Source of the DNA: Thiohalomonas sp963783235 | Lineage (GTDB): Bacteria; Pseudomonadota; Gammaproteobacteria; Thiohalomonadales; Thiohalomonadaceae | Direction: 5' to 3' | Length of the DNA: 64,000 nt | Assembly (NCBI GenBank): GCA_963783235.1 | Contig: CAWAMN010000002.1 | Location: 310,001 to 374,000 of the forward strand | In this document: one piece after another, positions 53,615 to 62,241 of the stretch | How positions within the stretch are numbered: position 1 is the first letter of the stretch | Layout: every line of letters starts with the position of its first letter | Position numbers and translations under genes: made by a program | Notes under the pieces: model-generated | Databases searched by the model: none | Told to the model about the DNA's origin: nothing | What the model saw: only the letters and a program-made list of their open reading frames with translations

Positions 53615-54386
53615 ATCCTCCCTGGTGGCCCGTCAGCGCCGCTTCGCCGGAACCATTCGCGACCCGGAGCGGACCGCAGTTCCCGCCGATGTCTCCCCGA
53701 CACGCATGGCGGTCTATCGCGAGCTGTTTTTCAACAACATCCTGAGCGTGCTCGAGGATGCCTTTCCTGCCGTGCGGACGCGCTTATCGGAGAGCGCTTG
53801 GGGAGAGCTGGTCAGGCGGTTTTTCGCCCAACACCGCAGTGCCACGCCCTACTTTCACCGCCTGCCCGGCGAATTCGCCGCGTGGCTGGAACAACAATCG
53901 GATCTCGACCCGCCCTATCTGGCGGAACTGGCCGTATACGAATGGTCAGAACTCCAACTGGCGCTGGCACCCGAACCACCGCTTCCGAATTCACTGTCTC
54001 CGGACGGCGATCCGCTGGCCGGCGCGCCGGTGTTGGCGCCACTCTTCCGACTGGTTGCCTTCCACTATCCGGTACACCGGATGTACCAGGGCGAATCGCC
54101 GCACATCGAAGGCCCCACGCAACTGCTGCTCTGGCGCGATGACAGCGAACAGGTCCGAACCCTGGCGCTCAGTCCGATCGCCGCCCGGCTGCTGTTTTTG
54201 ATCGCTGAAAACCGGGGCCAGAGCGGCCGGAGTCTGCTTCTTCAGATCGCCGACGACATGAATCACCCCGAACCTGAACGACTGGTCGAGCAGGGGCGGA
54301 CCCTTCTTGAACAGTTGCGTGAAAAAGAGGCGCTCGCCGGTGCAGAGGCGGCCCTGGACGGAGGTGCACCATGCAACCGCTGCTAA
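53595..54386 (+). CDS. hvfC: HvfC-family RiPP maturation protein (DUF2063)
   Basis: 263 residues. The N-terminal DUF2063 domain has MAVYRELFFNNILSVLEDAF and the later AYEWSELQLALA-like helix. The C-terminal part (about 160-240) is a smaller beta/helix domain. It is the usual partner of HvfB and is thought to bring the precursor to the enzyme. It overlaps hvfB by 20 bp and hvfX by 16 bp. CNRC at the very end is an extra cysteine pair. Confidence 0.9.
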   Translation: MNAASPESSLVARQRRFAGTIRDPERTAVPADVSPTRMAVYRELFFNNILSVLEDAFPAVRTRLSESAWGELVRRFFAQHRSATPYFHRLPGEFAAWLEQQSDLDPPYLAELAVYEWSELQLALAPEPPLPNSLSPDGDPLAGAPVLAPLFRLVAFHYPVHRMYQGESPHIEGPTQLLLWRDDSEQVRTLALSPIAARLLFLIAENRGQSGRSLLLQIADDMNHPEPERLVEQGRTLLEQLREKEALAGAEAALDGGAPCNRC

Positions 54387-54964
54387 AGAGCCATCAATTA
54401 CTGGATCGAACCCGGCGCCTGGATTTTCTCGCGCCGCTGGCGCTCCGACTCTATCTCGCCCCGGTGCTCTGGATGGCAGGGAGCAATAAGATCGCTCACA
54501 TGGAGGGGACCATCGCCTGGTTCGGCAACCCCGATTGGGGACTGGGCCTGCCCTTTCCCACGCTCCTGGCCTGGCTCGCGGCCCTCTCGGAGAGCGTGGG
54601 AGCCATAGCGCTGGCACTCGGACTGGCTGTGCGTTCGGTAAGTATCCCGCTGATGGTGACCCTGGCTGTCGCCGCTTTGGCGGTACACTGGCAGAATGGC
54701 TGGCTCGCTATCGCCGAAAGCGGCACCGAGGCCTCACAGCGCCTCTCCGGTCTGCTGGAATGGCTGGCGGCCGAACACCCGGGCCGCCACGAATTTGTCA
54801 CCGAACTCGGCCAGCCGGTTATGCTCAATAACGGTATCGAGTTTGCAGCCACCTATTTCATCATGCTGCTGACACTCTTCTTCATCGGTGGCGGCCGCTA
54901 CACGAGCCTCGACTTCTGGCTTCGCAGACGCTTCATGAACGGGGAGAACCCTCATGCTGATTAA
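54371..54964 (+). CDS. hvfX: HvfX-family DoxX-like membrane protein
   Basis: 197 residues with about four membrane helices and the DoxX pattern (LRLYLAPVLWMAGSNKIAHM, LAALSESVGAIALALGLAVR). This DoxX branch accompanies HvfABC-type RiPP operons and is linked to copper handling. It overlaps hvfC by 16 bp and msrP by 11 bp, so all are made from one transcript. Confidence 0.88.
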   Translation: MQPLLKSHQLLDRTRRLDFLAPLALRLYLAPVLWMAGSNKIAHMEGTIAWFGNPDWGLGLPFPTLLAWLAALSESVGAIALALGLAVRSVSIPLMVTLAVAALAVHWQNGWLAIAESGTEASQRLSGLLEWLAAEHPGRHEFVTELGQPVMLNNGIEFAATYFIMLLTLFFIGGGRYTSLDFWLRRRFMNGENPHAD

Positions 54965-55916
54965 GAGACCGAATGATATTCGTCCCTCGGAGATCACGCC
55001 CGAGTCGGTCTACCGCGAGCGTCGCCGCTTCCTTAAACTCGGCGCTGCCGGGGCGTTGGCACTCGCCTCGCCGGCACAAGCGGGCCTGTTCGGTGACAGT
55101 GGTGAAGGCCCCCCGGGCAAGCCGGATTTTCCCGACAGGAAGGCGAGCCGTTTCACGGTCGATGAGCCGCTCACCTCCTGGGAGTCGGTCACCACCTACA
55201 ACAATTTCTACGAATTCGGTACCGGCAAGGAGGACCCGGCGGAGAACGCCCACACCCTGGTGACCGACCCCTGGTCGGTGACGGTGGAGGGCGAGGTGGA
55301 GAAGCCCGGCACTTACGCGTTTGAAGATCTGCTGAAGGCCCACCCGCTGGAGGAGCGAACCTATCGACTGCGCTGCGTGGAGGCGTGGTCGATGGTGATC
55401 CCCTGGGTAGGCTTCCCGCTTGCCGATCTGATCAAGCGTCTGCAGCCGACTTCACGCGCCAAATTCGTCGAATTCACCACCCTTCACGACCCCCGGCAGA
55501 TGCCCGGACAGCGCCGGAAGATCCTCGACTGGCCCTATGTCGAGGGGCTGCGCATCGACGAGGCGATGCACCCGCTCACGCTGATGGCGGTGGGACTTTA
55601 CGGACGCGAGCTGCCCAATCAGAACGGCGCCCCGCTTCGGCTGGTCGTGCCCTGGAAATACGGTTTCAAGAGCATCAAGTCCATCGTCAGGATCCGCCTG
55701 ACCGACCAGCAGCCGCAGAACACCTGAAATGAAATGGCCCCCCACGAGTACGGCTTCTATGCCAACGTCAATCCGGCGGTCTCCCACCCCCGCTGGAGCC
55801 AGGCCCGCGAGAGGCGCATCGGCGAATTCTTCAAGCGGGATACGCTGCCGTTCAATGGCTATGCCGATCAGGTGGCGCATCTTTACAAGGGAATGAACCT
55901 GAAGCGGTTCTATTGA
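54954..55916 (+). pseudogene. msrP: MsrP, periplasmic methionine-sulfoxide reductase, with in-frame TGA
   Basis: The frame stops at TGA 55725-55727 after 257 codons. It then continues in the same frame for 63 conserved codons (MAPHEYGFYANVNPAVSHPR, and LPFNGYADQVAHLYKG) to TGA at 55914. The stop replaces the tryptophan of the family's TTWN motif (TGG to TGA). Upstream features are intact: a Tat signal (RRRFLKLG), the YNNFYEFGTGKEDPAENA region, and the molybdopterin cysteine in RLRCVEAWSM. With MsrQ it repairs oxidised methionine in periplasmic proteins. The truncated protein would lack its C-terminal strands; readthrough or a sequence error are the alternatives. Confidence 0.85.
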
Positions 55917-55950
55917 ACGAGCCGACAGCTTTGCCCCTTTGAACGGTTCT

Positions 55951-56565
55951 ATGAAACCAGCCCGCCGCAAAGATCCCATACGTTGGATCAAAGTTGTGGT
56001 CTTCCCGGCCGCACTGCTGCCGGCGCTCTATCTCTGGCTTTCAGCGCTGACGGGCAATCTGGGCGCCAACCCCATCGAGGCCCTGATTCGCGGCCATGGC
56101 GACTGGGCGCTGCGCTTCCTCCTTGTGACCCTTGCGATTACCCCACTGCGCCGTCTGACCCGATGGGGAAGCGTGATGCGCTTTCGGCGCATGCTCGGGC
56201 TGTTTGCCTTCTTCTACGCCACGATTCACCTGCTCGGCTATTTGGTACTCGACCAGTTCTTTGCCTGGCCGGAGATAGCGGCCGACATTCTCAAGCTACC
56301 CTTCATCACCGTGGGTGTCGGCAGCCTGTTGCTGCTCACTCCCCTGGCGATGACCTCCACGCGAAACATGCTGCGGCGGCTGGGTGGCCGGCGCTGGCAG
56401 GCGCTGCACCGGCTCGTCTACCCCGCGGCGGCTCTGGCCGTCATTCACTTCTATTTGATGGTCAAGGCCGATACCCGCGAACCGCTCATCTATGCCGTCC
56501 TGCTTTCTGTTCTACTGTTCCTGCGACTGCCTCCGATCGCCCGTTTTATCACCCGCAAGGCTTGA
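55951..56565 (+). CDS. msrQ: MsrQ, heme-binding membrane partner of MsrP
   Basis: 204 residues from the ATG at 55951; a TTG four codons earlier is possible. Five to six membrane helices carry the conserved histidines in TIHLLGYL, ALHRLVYPAA and VIHFYL, which bind heme b. It passes electrons from the inner membrane to MsrP. It is intact although msrP is interrupted. Confidence 0.92.
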   Translation: MKPARRKDPIRWIKVVVFPAALLPALYLWLSALTGNLGANPIEALIRGHGDWALRFLLVTLAITPLRRLTRWGSVMRFRRMLGLFAFFYATIHLLGYLVLDQFFAWPEIAADILKLPFITVGVGSLLLLTPLAMTSTRNMLRRLGGRRWQALHRLVYPAAALAVIHFYLMVKADTREPLIYAVLLSVLLFLRLPPIARFITRKA

Positions 56566-56763
56566 AGCCGGCCGGCTCCGATCCCATAAGGGTTGTATAG
56601 GCGTCGTTAGGCATCTATTCTTTAGTAAAACGCTAAGGCATAGACGGACCGGCGAAGTGAGGAAAAGCCTCTACACTTAGGCGGAAAAGCTATTTAGATC
56701 GGTACGACCCCCCTTTTGTTGTTGTACTGGAACCAAAACTGAAAAAAGGAAGGAGCAGTCACA

Positions 56764-57345
56764 ATGAAGCACGAATTGCCGGATCTCCCTTATCCGAAGA
56801 ATGCTCTCGAACCGCACATTTCGGCCGAGACGCTGGAGTTCCATCATGACAAACACCACCAGACCTACGTCACCAAGCTGAACGGACTCATCGAGGGCAG
56901 CGACTTCGAGAACGCTTCCCTGGAGGAGATCATCAAGGAGGCCGATGGCGGCATTTTCAACAACGGCGCCCAGGCCTGGAATCACACTTTCTACTGGAAC
57001 TGCATGGGCCCGAATGGTGGCGGTGAACCCTCCGGCGCTGTGGCGGATGCCATTAACCAGGCCTTCGGATCGTTCGCTGATTTCAAGACCAAATTCAGCG
57101 ATATGGCCGCCAACAACTTCGGCTCCGGCTGGACCTGGCTGGTGAAAAACAGCGACGGCTCCGTGGAGATCGTCAATACCTCAAACGCTGGCAACCCGAT
57201 CCGGGACGGCAAGACTCCGCTGCTGACCTGCGACGTCTGGGAGCACGCCTACTACATCGACTACCGCAACGCCCGTCCCAAATACCTGGAAGCGTTCTGG
57301 AACGTCGTTAACTGGGACTCCGTTGCCCAGAACTTTGGCGGCTAA
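56764..57345 (+). CDS. sodB: Superoxide dismutase, iron type
   Basis: 193 residues, full length. Metal ligands are in HHDKHHQTYV (two His), WNHTFYWNCM (His region) and CDVWEHAYYIDY (Asp and His). NNGAQAWNH places the outer-sphere glutamine where iron enzymes have it. It turns superoxide into oxygen and peroxide in the cytoplasm. AAGGAGCAGTCACA precedes the ATG. Its closeness to msrPQ fits an oxidative-stress theme, but a 198-bp gap suggests its own promoter. Confidence 0.95.
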   Translation: MKHELPDLPYPKNALEPHISAETLEFHHDKHHQTYVTKLNGLIEGSDFENASLEEIIKEADGGIFNNGAQAWNHTFYWNCMGPNGGGEPSGAVADAINQAFGSFADFKTKFSDMAANNFGSGWTWLVKNSDGSVEIVNTSNAGNPIRDGKTPLLTCDVWEHAYYIDYRNARPKYLEAFWNVVNWDSVAQNFGG

Positions 57346-57376
57346 CGCCCGACCGGTCCCGTACAACCCAGCCACA

Positions 57377-57410
57377 CGCCACAGAGTTCAGCGATCCGCG
57401 CTCTGTGGCG
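57377..57410 (+). terminator. Hairpin after sodB
   Basis: Ten-base stem CGCCACAGAG / CTCTGTGGCG with a 14-nt loop, then GTTTATTATT. It is a fair intrinsic terminator 32 bp after the sodB stop. Confidence 0.6.
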
Positions 57411-57509
57411 CTGTGGTTTATTATTGGAGTATTCGGGGCTAGACCCACACCGACCTGAGGCAATTGCCTCGTCAGTCGAGACTGGGTAAAATAAACGGTT
57501 CGGTGGAAC

Positions 57510-57546
57510 GGCAGTCTCACTCCCGAGACTGCCTTTTGCTTTTTTA
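57510..57546 (+). terminator. Intrinsic terminator just before argD (possible attenuator)
   Basis: Nine-base stem GGCAGTCTC / GAGACTGCC, 6-nt loop, then TTTTGCTTTTTTA. It ends about 12 bp before the argD start. A transcript reaching argD from upstream must pass it. Confidence 0.75.
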
Positions 57547-57558
57547 GGGAACGCGGAA

Positions 57559-58755
57559 ATGGCTGACGTAACGATGTCGACCTATGCCCGGCTCCCCGTG
57601 GCTTTCGAGCGCGGAGAAGGGCCGTATCTTTGGGATGGCGAAGGCAACCGGTATTTGGATGCGGTAAGCGGCATTGCCGTCTGCGGATTGGGCCATGCCC
57701 ATCCGGCGGTCACCAAAGCGGTCTGCGAACAGGCCGGCCGGCTGGTGCACACCTCGAATCTGTACCGAATCGATCGACAGGAACAGCTCGCCCAGCGCCT
57801 GTGCGCCTATGCGGGTATGGACCGTGTCTTTTTCGCCAATTCCGGGGCCGAAGCCAATGAAGCGGCGATCAAGCTCGCTCGCTTGTATGGCCACAAGCGG
57901 GGAATCGACAGCCCGACGGTAATCGTGGCCGAAGGCAGTTTCCATGGCCGTACCCTCGCTACCCTTTCGGCCACCGGCAACCGTAAGGTGCAGGCCGGCT
58001 TTGAGCCGCTGGTCAAGGGCTTCGCACGCGTGCCCTATAACGACATCGAAGCGGTACGCAACGCCGCCAAGATCAACCCCGAGGTGGTCGCCGTACTGGT
58101 CGAGCCTGTCCAGGGTGAAGGCGGCGTCAACATGCCGGATCCGGAATACCTCACGCAACTGCGCGCCACCTGCGATGAAAACGGCTGGTTGCTGATGCTG
58201 GACGAAATCCAGACCGGCATGGGCCGCACCGGAAAGCCCTTTGCCTGGCAGCACGGCGATGCCGTGCCTGATGTGGTGACAGTGGCCAAGGCGCTCGGTA
58301 ACGGCGTGCCCATCGGCGCCTGTCTGGCGCGTGGCGACGCCGCCAACCTGTTCCAGCCCGGGAACCACGGTTCCACTTTCGGGGGCAATCCGCTGGCCTG
58401 CGCCGCCGCCTTGGCGGTGCTGGAAACGCTGCAGTCCGAGGGGCTGGCCGAACGTGCCGGCCGGTTGGGCCAGCGCATGCACGAGGGTTTCGAGGGACGG
58501 CTCGGCCCGCTCGAGGCCGTCTCCGAGGTCCGCGGCTGCGGCCTGATGATCGGCATCGAACTGGATCGCCCCTGTGGCGACCTGGTAACACGGGCCTTGG
58601 CCAAAGGCCTGCTGATCAATGTGGCCGCCGGCAGTGTCATTCGGCTGCTGCCGCCGCTCGTCATTGACGAGGCGCAGGCCGACCGCATTGTCGATGAGGT
58701 CAGTCAGCTGGTTGAGGCTTTTGTGTCCGAGCAGGACTCGGCGGAGGCGAAGTGA
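57559..58755 (+). CDS. argD: Acetylornithine aminotransferase
   Basis: 398 residues, fold-type I PLP enzyme. LMLDEIQTGMGRTGKPFAWQ carries the PLP aspartate, and TVAKALGNGVPIGACLA the Schiff-base lysine. GSFHGRTLATLSATG and the start YARLPVAFERGEG fit ArgD. It converts N-acetylglutamate semialdehyde to N-acetylornithine. The gene is 1 bp from argF, so they form an arginine operon. Confidence 0.94.
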   Translation: MADVTMSTYARLPVAFERGEGPYLWDGEGNRYLDAVSGIAVCGLGHAHPAVTKAVCEQAGRLVHTSNLYRIDRQEQLAQRLCAYAGMDRVFFANSGAEANEAAIKLARLYGHKRGIDSPTVIVAEGSFHGRTLATLSATGNRKVQAGFEPLVKGFARVPYNDIEAVRNAAKINPEVVAVLVEPVQGEGGVNMPDPEYLTQLRATCDENGWLLMLDEIQTGMGRTGKPFAWQHGDAVPDVVTVAKALGNGVPIGACLARGDAANLFQPGNHGSTFGGNPLACAAALAVLETLQSEGLAERAGRLGQRMHEGFEGRLGPLEAVSEVRGCGLMIGIELDRPCGDLVTRALAKGLLINVAAGSVIRLLPPLVIDEAQADRIVDEVSQLVEAFVSEQDSAEAK

Positions 58756-58756
58756 T

Positions 58757-59659
58757 ATGGCCGTCCGCCATTTCCTGACACTGCTTGATCTGTCCCGCGA
58801 TGAACTCAACCAGGTGATCGCGAGGGCCATCCAGCTCAAGGGCACGCTCCATAACGGCGAGCGCCACGAACCCTTCCGGGGCCGGACCCTCGGCATGGTG
58901 TTCGAAAAGTCATCGACCCGGACCCGCGTCTCTTTCGAGGCGGCGATGGCCCAATGCGGCGGCCACGCCATTTTCCTCTCACCGCGCGATACCCAACTGG
59001 GCCGCGGAGAGCCGATCGAGGATACGGCCCGCGTCTTGTCCCGTATGGTGGACGCGGTGATGATCCGCACCTTCGAGCACGAAAAACTTGAGCGCTTCGC
59101 CGAGTTTTCCCGGGTGCCCGTCATCAACGCCCTGACCGATATGTATCACCCCTGCCAGCTTTTGGCCGATGTGCAGACCTTTGTCGAACACCGCGGCAGT
59201 ATCGAAGGGCGTACCGTCGCCTGGATCGGTGACGGCAACAACATGTGCCACTCCTACATCAATGCCGCCCGACAGTTCGATTTCAAGCTGAACATCGCCT
59301 GCCCGGAAGGTTATGAGCCGGACGCCGAGGTGCTGACTGCCGCCGGTAATGCCGCCCAAATGATGCGCGATCCGGTTGCCGCCGCGGAAGGGGCCCACTT
59401 GGTCACCACCGATGTCTGGGCCAGCATGGGCCAGGAAGAGGAGCAGGCCGAGCGCGAGAAGGCCTTTGCCAACTACGAGGTAACCCGGAAGATCATGCAG
59501 GCCGCCGCGGATGAGGCGGTTTTCATGCACTGCCTGCCTGCCCACCGCGGCGAGGAGGTAGCGGCAGAGGTTATAGACGGTTCCCAAAGCATCGTTTGGG
59601 ATCAGGCGGAGAACCGCCTCCACGCCCAGAAGGCGCTTCTTGAATTCCTGATGTGTTAA
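58757..59659 (+). CDS. argF: Ornithine carbamoyltransferase
   Basis: 300 residues from the ATG at 58757, one base after the argD stop. Carbamoyl-phosphate site KSSTRTRVSFE, the HPCQ motif in YHPCQLLADVQT, the ornithine-site region WASMGQE, and HCLPAHRGEEV are all present. It makes citrulline from ornithine. A single-chain anabolic type. Confidence 0.96.
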   Translation: MAVRHFLTLLDLSRDELNQVIARAIQLKGTLHNGERHEPFRGRTLGMVFEKSSTRTRVSFEAAMAQCGGHAIFLSPRDTQLGRGEPIEDTARVLSRMVDAVMIRTFEHEKLERFAEFSRVPVINALTDMYHPCQLLADVQTFVEHRGSIEGRTVAWIGDGNNMCHSYINAARQFDFKLNIACPEGYEPDAEVLTAAGNAAQMMRDPVAAAEGAHLVTTDVWASMGQEEEQAEREKAFANYEVTRKIMQAAADEAVFMHCLPAHRGEEVAAEVIDGSQSIVWDQAENRLHAQKALLEFLMC

Positions 59660-59667
59660 TACTCAAA

Positions 59668-59696
59668 GGCAGGGGCGTTTCGAAAACGCCCCTGCC
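59668..59696 (+). terminator. Strong hairpin after argF
   Basis: GGCAGGGGCGTTT pairs with AAACGCCCCTGCC in a near-perfect 13-bp stem. There is no long T-run. It lies 8 bp after the argF stop. Confidence 0.65.
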
Positions 59697-59794
59697 GAAG
59701 TCCCGCCAATTGGATTGCTTTTCCCCGAGACCTCTCGCTGCCTCGGCGGATAAAACCGCTATTTGGGCCTGGGCTCTCGGGTTAGAATAACCGC

Positions 59795-60385
59795 ATGTTG
59801 TCACGGCTTCCTTTGTTATTCGCAGCCTTGCTGTTTTGCGTCCCCGGAACCCGGGTTTTTGCCGGTGCCGTTGACAAGGGGATGGCCGCGTTCGAGCGCG
59901 GCGAGTACCGACAGGCTTTCGAACTCTGGCGCCCCGCCGCTGAAAGCGGCGATCCCTTTGCCCAATATAATCTCGGGTTACTGTACGACCGGGGTTGGGG
60001 CGTGGCCGAGGATCCGTCGACGGCCCGCGAGTGGTACCGCAAGGCGGCCGTTCAGGGTCAGGCCGATGCCCAATACAACCTCGGTCTGATGTTTGCCCAG
60101 GCACGCGGTGTTTACCGCAGCTATTCCGATTCGGCGCGCTGGTGGCAGTCGGCTGCGAGTCAGGGGAGCGCCGCCGCACAGTTCAACCTCGGGGTGCTTT
60201 ATGTCTACGGGCTTGGACTGCGCAAGTCGACGGCGGACGCTGTATCCCTCTGGCGACGGGCCGCAGAGCAGAACTATGCACCCGCCGCCCGGGCCCTGGC
60301 ACAGGGATATGCCAACGGCGAATTCGGGCTCCCCGAAGATCCGCAACAGGCGCAGCGATGGCGCCAGCGGGCCGAAACGCCCTAG
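59795..60385 (+). CDS. Sel1-repeat exported protein
   Basis: 196 residues with a Sec signal peptide (cleavage after RVFAGA). Four Sel1 repeats follow, seen by the spaced YNLGLLYDRGWGV, YNLGLMFAQARGV, FNLGVLYVYGLGL and ALAQGYANGEFGL. Such solenoids mediate protein contacts. The stop codon TAG is part of CTAG at the edge of a family-1 repeat. Confidence 0.88.
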   Translation: MLSRLPLLFAALLFCVPGTRVFAGAVDKGMAAFERGEYRQAFELWRPAAESGDPFAQYNLGLLYDRGWGVAEDPSTAREWYRKAAVQGQADAQYNLGLMFAQARGVYRSYSDSARWWQSAASQGSAAAQFNLGVLYVYGLGLRKSTADAVSLWRRAAEQNYAPAARALAQGYANGEFGLPEDPQQAQRWRQRAETP

Positions 60386-60510
60386 CAGGCTGTTGAAAAA
60401 GGGTTTTGTCCCTTCTCCCCCAGGGAGAAGGCTAGGATGAGGGGATCAAAAATCAGGCAGTTATCATGCATTGAACCCCCTCACCCCGACCCTCTCCCGC
60501 TGGAGAGGGC
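60382..60510. repeat. CTAG-ended repeat (family 1), one end lost
   Basis: It starts CTAGCAGGCTGTTGAAAAA and continues through CTTCTCCCCCAGGGAGAAGG and CCTCTCCCGCTGGAGAGGG. The second terminal repeat is missing. Its CTAG overlaps the Sel1 gene stop. The space 60511-60622 shows no gene. Confidence 0.85.
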
Positions 60511-60622
60511 GGCGGCGATATGAAACTGGAACCGGGCCGCCGGGTCTACGCACTCATTCGCAAGGTACTGCCGGCATTCGATTAGCGCGCAGGCCCCCTG
60601 CCCGGTTAGCCGGTAGCGCTTG

Positions 60623-61342
60623 TTATCGCTCGCCCCGGGCCTCCTGCTCCATCTCTTCCAAACTGATGTGGCGCACGTCCTTGCCCATCACCAGGTAGAT
60701 GATGTATTCGCAGATATTGCGGGCATGGTCGCCGATCCGCTCCAGTGCCCTTGCCGACCACATAACATCCAGTACCCGCGTAATGGTGCGCGGATCCTCC
60801 ATCATGTAGGTGATCAGCTGACGCATCAATGATTCGTATTCCTTATCCACCTTGATGTCTTCGCGCGCCACCTTGACGGCCGCTTCGGGGTCCATGCGGG
60901 CAAAGGCGTCGAGGGTGTCGCGCAACATCTGGCGCACGTGATCGCCCAAGTGCTTGATCTCGGTGTAGTGGGCGTGTCCCGCATCGCCTTTCGCCAAGCG
61001 CACGGACATGCGTCCAACCCTTTCGGCCTGATCGCCGATGCGTTCCAGATCGGTGATGGTCTTGATGACCGCCACCAACAGCCGCAGGTCGCTCGCCGCC
61101 GGCTGGCGCCGCGCCAGGATACGGCTGCACTCTTCGTCGATCGAGACCTCGAGGGCGTTGACCTGGTAGTCGCGGGTCACGACCTGCTCGCCAAGTTCCA
61201 CATCGCCTTCTGTCAGCGCGATAACGGCATCCGCCAGCTGCTGCTCGACCAGCCCGCCCATGGCCAGAACCCGATTTCGGACGTCTTCGAGTTCCGCGTT
61301 GTACTGTTGAGAGATGTGTTGGCCGTAACTTTTGCTTTCCAT
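60623..61342 (-). CDS. phoU: PhoU, phosphate-signalling regulator
   Basis: 239 residues, with two three-helix PhoU domains. Metal-binding motifs of the ExxxD kind are seen in ITDLERIGDQAERVGRM and ALERIGDHARNICEYI. PhoU links the Pst transporter to the PhoR/PhoB system and limits phosphate uptake. It lies 12 bp after pstB on the same strand. Confidence 0.95.
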   Translation of the reverse strand: MESKSYGQHISQQYNAELEDVRNRVLAMGGLVEQQLADAVIALTEGDVELGEQVVTRDYQVNALEVSIDEECSRILARRQPAASDLRLLVAVIKTITDLERIGDQAERVGRMSVRLAKGDAGHAHYTEIKHLGDHVRQMLRDTLDAFARMDPEAAVKVAREDIKVDKEYESLMRQLITYMMEDPRTITRVLDVMWSARALERIGDHARNICEYIIYLVMGKDVRHISLEEMEQEARGER

Positions 61343-61354
61343 CCTTTACCCTCG

Positions 61355-62219
61355 TTATCCGTAGCGACCGGTGATGTAGTCTTCAGTCTGCTTGCGTGCC
61401 GGATTGGTGAACAGCCTGTCGGTATCGCCGAATTCAATGAGCTCTCCGAGCAGCATAAAGGCCGTATAGTCCGACACGCGGGCGGCCTGCTGCATATTAT
61501 GGGTCACGATAACGATCGTGTACTTCTCTTTGAGCTCGTAGATCAATTCTTCGATCTTCAGCGTGGAAATCGGATCGAGTGCGGAAGCCGGTTCATCGAG
61601 CAGTAACACTTCGGGCTCGATGGCGATGGAGCGTGCAATCACCAGCCGCTGCTGCTGACCGCCGGAGAGGCCCAATGCATTGTCATGCAGCCGCTCTTTC
61701 ACCTCGTCCCAAAGGGCCGCTCCCCGAAGCGCCTTCTCCACCGCCTCATCGAGGACCCGGCGATTGTTGACCCCCTGCAGCCGCAGACCGTAGGCGACGT
61801 TCTCATAGATGGACTTCGGGAAAGGGTTGGGCTTCTGGAAAACCATGCCAACCCGACGGCGCAACTGGGGGACATTGACGCCGCGGTCATAGATATTGTG
61901 CCCATCCAGTTCAATGCGTCCATCGATCGTGACACCATCGACCAGATCGTTCATTCGATTGAAACAGCGCAAGCAGTGTCGACTTGCCGCAACCGGACGG
62001 CCCGATGTAGGCGGTGACCCGCTGCCTCGGGATGTCCATGTTGATCTTTTGGAGTGCCTGCTTCTCCCCATAGTAGAGATCCAGATCGCGAACACGCAGG
62101 GCGATCTCCTCATTGGCGAGATCAAGCTCGCGCCTCTCCCGGTCCAGCGCACTCAAGTTGAGCCCGTGGGTACCGCCCTTTTGCGACGGCTTCTCTTCGA
62201 CGACAGATACATCATTCAT
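61355..62219 (-). pseudogene. pstB: PstB, phosphate ABC transporter ATPase, with +1 frameshift
   Basis: The first frame (start 62219) reads to the Walker A motif GPSGCGKSTLL. A second frame then continues RCFNRMNDLVDG to the end, with Q-loop GMVFQKPNPF, signature LSGGQQQRL and Walker B VLLLDEPASALDP. An extra C at about 61970 (plus strand) breaks the frame; without it the protein would be about 287 residues and normal. The ATPase drives PstCA phosphate import. As PstA, PhoU and PstC look intact, a sequencing error is quite possible. Confidence 0.88.
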
Positions 62220-62241
62220 AGCGTTTTTCCGACTTGGATCG

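Noticed and set aside
55725..55727. Selenocysteine at the msrP TGA
   Set aside because: The family has tryptophan there, far from the molybdopterin cysteine, and no selenocysteine insertion hairpin is evident after it.
57544..59127. A 527-codon open frame antisense to argD-argF
   Set aside because: Shadow of two clear enzymes; no recognisable product.
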